Source of the DNA: DASSUW01 sp963759375
GTDB lineage: Bacteria > Actinomycetota > Thermoleophilia > Solirubrobacterales > Solirubrobacteraceae
DNA length: 64,000 bases
Direction: 5' to 3'
Assembly (NCBI GenBank): GCA_963759375.1
Contig: CAVWYY010000006.1
Location: 558,001 to 622,000, forward strand
Positions 60,061 through 64,000 of the stretch are shown piece after piece. The position numbers and the translations under genes were made by a program. Under the pieces are notes generated by a model, which saw only the letters and a list, made by a program, of their open reading frames with translations, was not told the DNA's origin and did no database searches. Position 1 is the stretch's first letter; the number at the start of each line of letters is the position of its first letter.

Positions 60061-60546
60061 TCACACCCGCCCCGGGATCCGCTTGGTGACTTCCTGGAGG
60101 TCCCAGGTGTTGCCGTCGGGGTCCGCGAACGAGGCTCGGCTCGCGTACGACTGACGCTGCGGGTCCAGGCCCTGGACGGGGCCCTTGCCCGGTTCGAGAT
60201 GCCAGATCTCGCTGACCTCGACGCCGCGACGGATGAGGTCCTCACGGGCGGCCTCGATGTCGTCGACGATCAGGAGCAGGCCCCGGAGCGGATCGTTCTT
60301 CATCGCCGTCGGGCCGCTCGCGAACTGGATCGACGCCGGCGAGCCCGGCGGGGTGAGCTGCACGGCGCGCGTGCCCGGCGCGGGGTGGAAGTCGATGTCG
60401 AGCTGCCAGCCAAGGCGCCGGTAGAAGGCCTCGGCGCGGTCGACGTCGGCGACCGGCAGGGTGGTGACCTCGAATCGCATCGGGATGGTCCCATCGCCGG
60501 GCTGCGGCGTGAGGATGTCGGTGGTGTCCAGCTGTGTGGTGGTCAT
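60061..60546 (-). CDS. VOC-fold protein
   Basis: A 161-residue protein. After a polar N-terminus it has the VOC pattern MRFEVTTLPVADVDRAEAFY, then RRLGWQLDIDFHPAPGTRAV, ending SFADPDGNTWDLQEVT with a metal-ligand-like Glu. It is related in fold but not close in sequence to the protein at 59424. The ribosome-binding site AAAGGAA is clear. Substrate unknown. Confidence 0.82.
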   Translation of the reverse strand: MTTTQLDTTDILTPQPGDGTIPMRFEVTTLPVADVDRAEAFYRRLGWQLDIDFHPAPGTRAVQLTPPGSPASIQFASGPTAMKNDPLRGLLLIVDDIEAAREDLIRRGVEVSEIWHLEPGKGPVQGLDPQRQSYASRASFADPDGNTWDLQEVTKRIPGRV

Positions 60547-60562
60547 GGTGGTTCCTTTCTGG

Positions 60563-61237
60563 TTAGTCGCGCTCGCCGCCGAAGAGGTCCAGGGCGAGCA
60601 GGAAGACGTTGAACACGTCGAGGAAGATCCCGGCCGCGATCGGCACGGCGGCGTCGGGGGTGCTGCGACGCAGGCGGTTGAAGTCGAAGATCGTGAAGGC
60701 GCCGAAGATCACGATGCCTGCGACTGCGTAGATGATGTTTTCGTTGGGAATCGAGGCGAAGATCGCGACGATCCCGAACGCGATGAGGCCGAGCAGCGCC
60801 CAGAAGAGCGCGCGGCCCCACGAGCTGAGGTCCCTGCGCGTGGCGTAGCCGTACGCGCCGGTGGCGGCCACGAACGCCGCCGTCGCGCCGGCGGCCTGCC
60901 ATGGAGCGGCCGGGTCGGCGTTCGCAACGGCGGCGATCACCGGGCCGACCGCCAGGCCGAGCAGCAGACCGAGCCCGAACAGCAGCCCGATCGCGAGCTG
61001 GTTACGGCCCTTGGAGGCGGCGCTGTTGAGCCCGATGAGGATCGGGATCGTGCCGAGGAACAGGACCAGGCCGGTCACGCCGTCCAGATCGCGGCCGAGG
61101 TAGGCGCCGAGTGCCGCGAATGCGACCGTGACGGCGACGTATCCCATGACCTGGCCGAGCAGGGCCCGGGAGCGGTCGTGGGCGACCGCCTCGCCGGCGA
61201 GCGCCGGGCTGTCGTGGGTTGCGTCGAACGTGCTCAT
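60563..61237 (-). CDS. Bax inhibitor-1/YccA family membrane protein
   Basis: A 224-residue protein with seven likely helices after a short polar N-terminus (STFDATHDSPALAGEAVAHD). The BI-1 pattern ends IVIFGAFTIFDFNRLRR and then AAGIFLDVFNVFLLALDLFG. Members form pH-sensitive Ca2+ leak channels. It is preceded after 7 bp by a 33-residue membrane peptide gene on the same strand. Confidence 0.83.
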   Translation of the reverse strand: MSTFDATHDSPALAGEAVAHDRSRALLGQVMGYVAVTVAFAALGAYLGRDLDGVTGLVLFLGTIPILIGLNSAASKGRNQLAIGLLFGLGLLLGLAVGPVIAAVANADPAAPWQAAGATAAFVAATGAYGYATRRDLSSWGRALFWALLGLIAFGIVAIFASIPNENIIYAVAGIVIFGAFTIFDFNRLRRSTPDAAVPIAAGIFLDVFNVFLLALDLFGGERD

Positions 61238-61244
61238 GACGCCA

Positions 61245-61346
61245 TCACCACCACGGGAACGGGGAGACGGCCAGGGCGATGACGAGGATCCACAGCAGCG
61301 CGTTCCGCGCGGTGTCGAGCCGTGGGTGCTTCGAAGACGAGCTCAT
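61245..61346 (-). CDS. 33-residue single-helix membrane peptide
   Basis: ATG 61346 gives MSSSSKHPRLDTARNALLWI, then LVIALAVSPFPWW. A good AAAGGAAA ribosome-binding site precedes it. One membrane helix with a Trp-rich end, immediately upstream of the BI-1-like gene; it may be an accessory subunit. It is below the usual gene-calling size. Confidence 0.55.
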   Translation of the reverse strand: MSSSSKHPRLDTARNALLWILVIALAVSPFPWW

Positions 61347-61412
61347 GAGGATTTCCTTTCGGGGTCTCGGTTGGGGTGCGTCAAGACTCCTCGAATCACG
61401 TGCGCATCGCGC

Positions 61413-61442
61413 CCGGGGAAGTCCCTGGTCTGCGCTCCCCGG
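61413..61442. promoter_or_regulatory. Inverted repeat upstream of second LAL regulator
   Basis: CCGGGGA (61413-61419) and TCCCCGG (61436-61442) form a perfect 7-bp dyad with a 16-base centre, 45 bp before the regulator's ATG and between it and the divergent membrane-peptide gene. Possible autoregulatory site. Confidence 0.3.
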
Positions 61443-61486
61443 TGTTGCCAACCGGCCCAGTGGTCCCGTAGCCTCGGCAGCGCGTC

Positions 61487-64000
61487 ATGTCGACCCCTGA
61501 CACCGGGCGCCAGTTGCTTGGCCGGCACAGCGAATGCGCGGCGCTGGACGAGCTGGTCGCAAGCGTGCGCGCGGGCCCGAGCCGCGCGCTGGTGGTGCGC
61601 GGAGAGGCCGGCGTCGGCAAGAGCGCCCTGCTGGGGTACCTGGTCGAGCATGCGTCGGGGTGCGGCATCGCCCGCGCTGCGGGCGTCGAATCCGAGGTGG
61701 AGCTGGCGTTCGCGGGGTTGCATCAGCTGTGCGCGCCGTTCGTCGATCGCCTCGAGCGGCTTCCCGGTCCGCAGCGCGATGCGCTCGGCAGCGCGCTGGG
61801 ACTGCGCGACGGTGGCGCCCCGGACGGGTTCCTCGTGGGTCTGGCGGCCCTGAGCCTGCTGTCCGATGTGGCGGAGGACCGTCCGCTGGTCTGCGTCGTC
61901 GACGACGCGCAATGGCTCGACGGGGCATCGGCGCAGGCGCTGGCGTTCGTGGCGCGCCGCCTCGGCGCCGAGTCGGTCGGGCTGGTCTTCGCGGTGCGCG
62001 AGCCGATCGGTGAGCCGCACCTCGCGGGGCTGCCGGAGCTCGTCGTCCACGGACTCGACGACCTCGATGCGCGGGCGCTGCTCGAGGCGGTCGTGACCGG
62101 CCCGATCGACGTGCGCGTGCGCGACCGGATCGTGGCCGAGACGCGCGGCAACCCCTTGGCGCTGCTCGAGCTCCCCCGTGGACGGACACCCGCCGAGCTG
62201 GCAGGAGGGTTCGGGCTGAACGGCGCGCCGGCGCTGTCCGGCCGCATCGAGGAGAGCTTCCAGGAGCGCATGGCGGAGCTGCCACCGCCGACGCGGCTCC
62301 TGCTCCTGGTCGCGGCAGCCGAGCCGGTGGGCGATCCGGTCCTGCTCTGGAAGGCGGCCGCCGCCTTGGGGATCGACCCGGGAGCAGCGGCGCCTGACGC
62401 GGACTCGGGCCTGGTCGAGCTCGGCGCCCAGGTGAACTTCCGCCATCCGCTGGTGCGCTCCGCGCTGTACCGGGCGGCCTCGCCCGAGGAGCGCCGGCGT
62501 GTCCACGGCGCGCTGGCCGACGCGACCGACGCCGACGTCGATCCCGACCGCCGCGCCTGGCACCGCGCGCAGGCGACGGCCGGGCTGGACGAGGACGTGG
62601 CCGCCGAGCTCGAGCGCTCGGCCGGCCGGGCGCGAGCGCGCGGCGGCCTGGCGGCGGGCGCCGCCTTCCACGAACGCGCCGCCGAGCTGACGCCCGACCG
62701 CCGGCGGCGCGCGCAGCGCGCGCTGGCCGCCGCGCAGAGCAAGAACCAGGCCGGCGCTCCCGACGCGGCGCTGCGCCTCCTGGGGATGGCCGAGGCCGGC
62801 CCGCTGGGCGAGCTCGAGCAGGCGTGCGCGCAGCTGCTGCACGCGCAGATCACGTTCGCCGCGACCCGCGGCCGCGACGCTCCCCCGCTCCTGCTGGCCG
62901 CCGCCAAGCGGCTGGAACCGCTCGACGCAGTGCTCGCGCGCGAGACCTACCTCGAGGCGTTCGCGGCCGCGCTCTCCGCCGATCGCCTGGTCAGCGGCGG
63001 CGATGCGCGCGAGGTCGCCGCAGCCGTCCTCGCCGCCGACTGGGGGCCCTCCACCCGCGCGTGTGACCTGCTGCTCGACGGGCTCGCGATCCTTACCTGC
63101 GACGGCTACGCCGCGGGGGCGCCGGCACTGAAACACGCGTTGCGCGTGTTCCGGGACGAGGCGATGTCCGAGGAGGAGGAGCTGCGCTGGCTCTGGCTGG
63201 CGTGTCACATCGGCCGGGCGCTGGGCGACGACGTGGCGTGGGACGAGCTCACCGCGCGCCAGGTGGAGCTGGCCCGCCGGGTCGGCGCGTTGTCCCTGCT
63301 GCCCGTCGCGCTCGACGACCGTTTCACCGTGGACCTGTTCGCCGGAAGGCTTGCGGTTGCCAGATCGATCGCCGCCGAGGCCGACGCGGTCGTCGGGGCC
63401 ACCGGCAGCCACCTGAGCCTGCGCGCCTCGATCTCCCTGGAGAACTGGGGCGGCCGCGACGCCGAGACGCTTCCGATGACCGAGGCGCGCCGGCAGGACG
63501 TGCTGCGCCGCGGTGAGGGGCTCTGGCTCAGGGCCGACGACTGGAGCATCGCGGTCCGCTACAACGGCCTCGGGCGCTACGACGAGGCGCTCGCCGCCGC
63601 CGAGCGCGCCGCCGCGGACCCGCGCGGGCTCGGCGTCGCCCCCTGGGTGCTGACCGACGTCATCGAGGCCGCCGTGCGCAGCGGCCACCCGGAGCGCGCC
63701 GCGGCCCCGCTCGAGCGGCTCGCCGTGATCGCCGAGGCCAACGGCACGGACTGGGCGCTCGGGGTCCACGCGCGCAGCCGCGCGCTGCTCAGCGAGGGAG
63801 AGACCGCCGAACGGCTGTACCGCGAGGCGATCGAGCGGCTCGCGCGCACCCGCGTGCGTGTGTCGGTCGCCCGCGTGCACCTCCTCTACGGCGAATGGCT
63901 GCGTCGCGAGAACCGCCGCGTCGACGCCCGCGAGCAGCTGCGCACCGCGCACACGATGCTCGCGGACATGGGCATGGAGGCGTTCGCCGACCGCGCCCGC
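61487..64000 (+). CDS. Large ATP-binding LuxR-family regulator (LAL type), partial
   Basis: 838 residues are visible; the C-terminus with the expected LuxR helix-turn-helix lies beyond the window. Walker A is RGEAGVGKSALLGYLVEHAS near residue 40, and Walker B-like sequence is LVCVVDDAQWLDGASAQALA near 140. The helical region matches the regulator at 21160 block by block (GIxxxxSEVELAFAGLHQLC, RIVAETRGNPLALLELPRG, FRHPLVRSALYRAAS, RRAWHRAQATAG). The two are clear paralogs. ATG 61487 fits. The divergent BI-1-type genes may be targets. Confidence 0.88.
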   Translation, partial: MSTPDTGRQLLGRHSECAALDELVASVRAGPSRALVVRGEAGVGKSALLGYLVEHASGCGIARAAGVESEVELAFAGLHQLCAPFVDRLERLPGPQRDALGSALGLRDGGAPDGFLVGLAALSLLSDVAEDRPLVCVVDDAQWLDGASAQALAFVARRLGAESVGLVFAVREPIGEPHLAGLPELVVHGLDDLDARALLEAVVTGPIDVRVRDRIVAETRGNPLALLELPRGRTPAELAGGFGLNGAPALSGRIEESFQERMAELPPPTRLLLLVAAAEPVGDPVLLWKAAAALGIDPGAAAPDADSGLVELGAQVNFRHPLVRSALYRAASPEERRRVHGALADATDADVDPDRRAWHRAQATAGLDEDVAAELERSAGRARARGGLAAGAAFHERAAELTPDRRRRAQRALAAAQSKNQAGAPDAALRLLGMAEAGPLGELEQACAQLLHAQITFAATRGRDAPPLLLAAAKRLEPLDAVLARETYLEAFAAALSADRLVSGGDAREVAAAVLAADWGPSTRACDLLLDGLAILTCDGYAAGAPALKHALRVFRDEAMSEEEELRWLWLACHIGRALGDDVAWDELTARQVELARRVGALSLLPVALDDRFTVDLFAGRLAVARSIAAEADAVVGATGSHLSLRASISLENWGGRDAETLPMTEARRQDVLRRGEGLWLRADDWSIAVRYNGLGRYDEALAAAERAAADPRGLGVAPWVLTDVIEAAVRSGHPERAAAPLERLAVIAEANGTDWALGVHARSRALLSEGETAERLYREAIERLARTRVRVSVARVHLLYGEWLRRENRRVDAREQLRTAHTMLADMGMEAFADRAR

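Overview
The window is very GC-rich, densely coded actinobacterial DNA. Start codons are often GTG and genes overlap at ATGA or GTGA. SigB-type sigma factors, large ATPase-LuxR (LAL) regulators, a DICT-MerR, DUF7144, DUF2630 and MpsC/DUF2294 proteins together suggest the class Thermoleophilia (Solirubrobacter/Conexibacter type). That placement is inferred from gene content only. I see no rRNA, tRNA, CRISPR array, transposase or prophage. There is no gene-free stretch longer than 300 bases.

Layout. 0-5 kb: two response regulators, divergent LysR, a SigB-like sigma factor and a UPF0182 membrane protein. 5-16 kb: a surface and envelope region with a cation antiporter-like protein, an odd integrase-domain membrane protein, a family 2 glycosyltransferase, lysyl oxidase, sortase, a GH26 hydrolase, an Asp-rich two-domain wall hydrolase and a Ser/Thr kinase. 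16-21 kb: membrane proteins, then a three-subunit xanthine-dehydrogenase-type operon. 21-33 kb: a LAL regulator, a flavin disulfide reductase with an SDR, lgt, many small enzymes and a DipZ-like thioredoxin protein. 33-39 kb: a second SigB-like sigma factor, a ferritin-like protein, an acyl desaturase with its reductase, and a STAS protein. 39-50 kb: a histidine kinase, an ECF41 sigma factor with its epimerase target, a cyclase-ATPase regulator, methyltransferase, MpaB and MerR-DICT. 50-58 kb: PHP protein, MpsC paralogs, an RsbW-like ATPase, a sigma remnant, STAS, GlgX, RsbQ and RsbP. 58-64 kb: TetR/VOC genes, a BI-1 protein and a second, truncated LAL regulator.

The most coherent theme is a dispersed partner-switching stress network: RsbQ-RsbP, two STAS proteins, one RsbW-like ATPase, two SigB-type sigma factors and one sigma remnant. 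Three of these loci (34.1, 38.7 and 53.1 kb) share a conserved non-coding leader, visible by direct comparison.

Reading frames break repeatedly between 5 and 19 kb (about 16 apparent single-base shifts in otherwise conserved genes) and only once afterwards, near 48.2 kb. Many breaks lie in G/C runs. Consensus error is a likely explanation, although true decay of the dehydrogenase FAD subunit is possible. Coordinates of frame-broken genes are given from the inferred start to the inferred stop.
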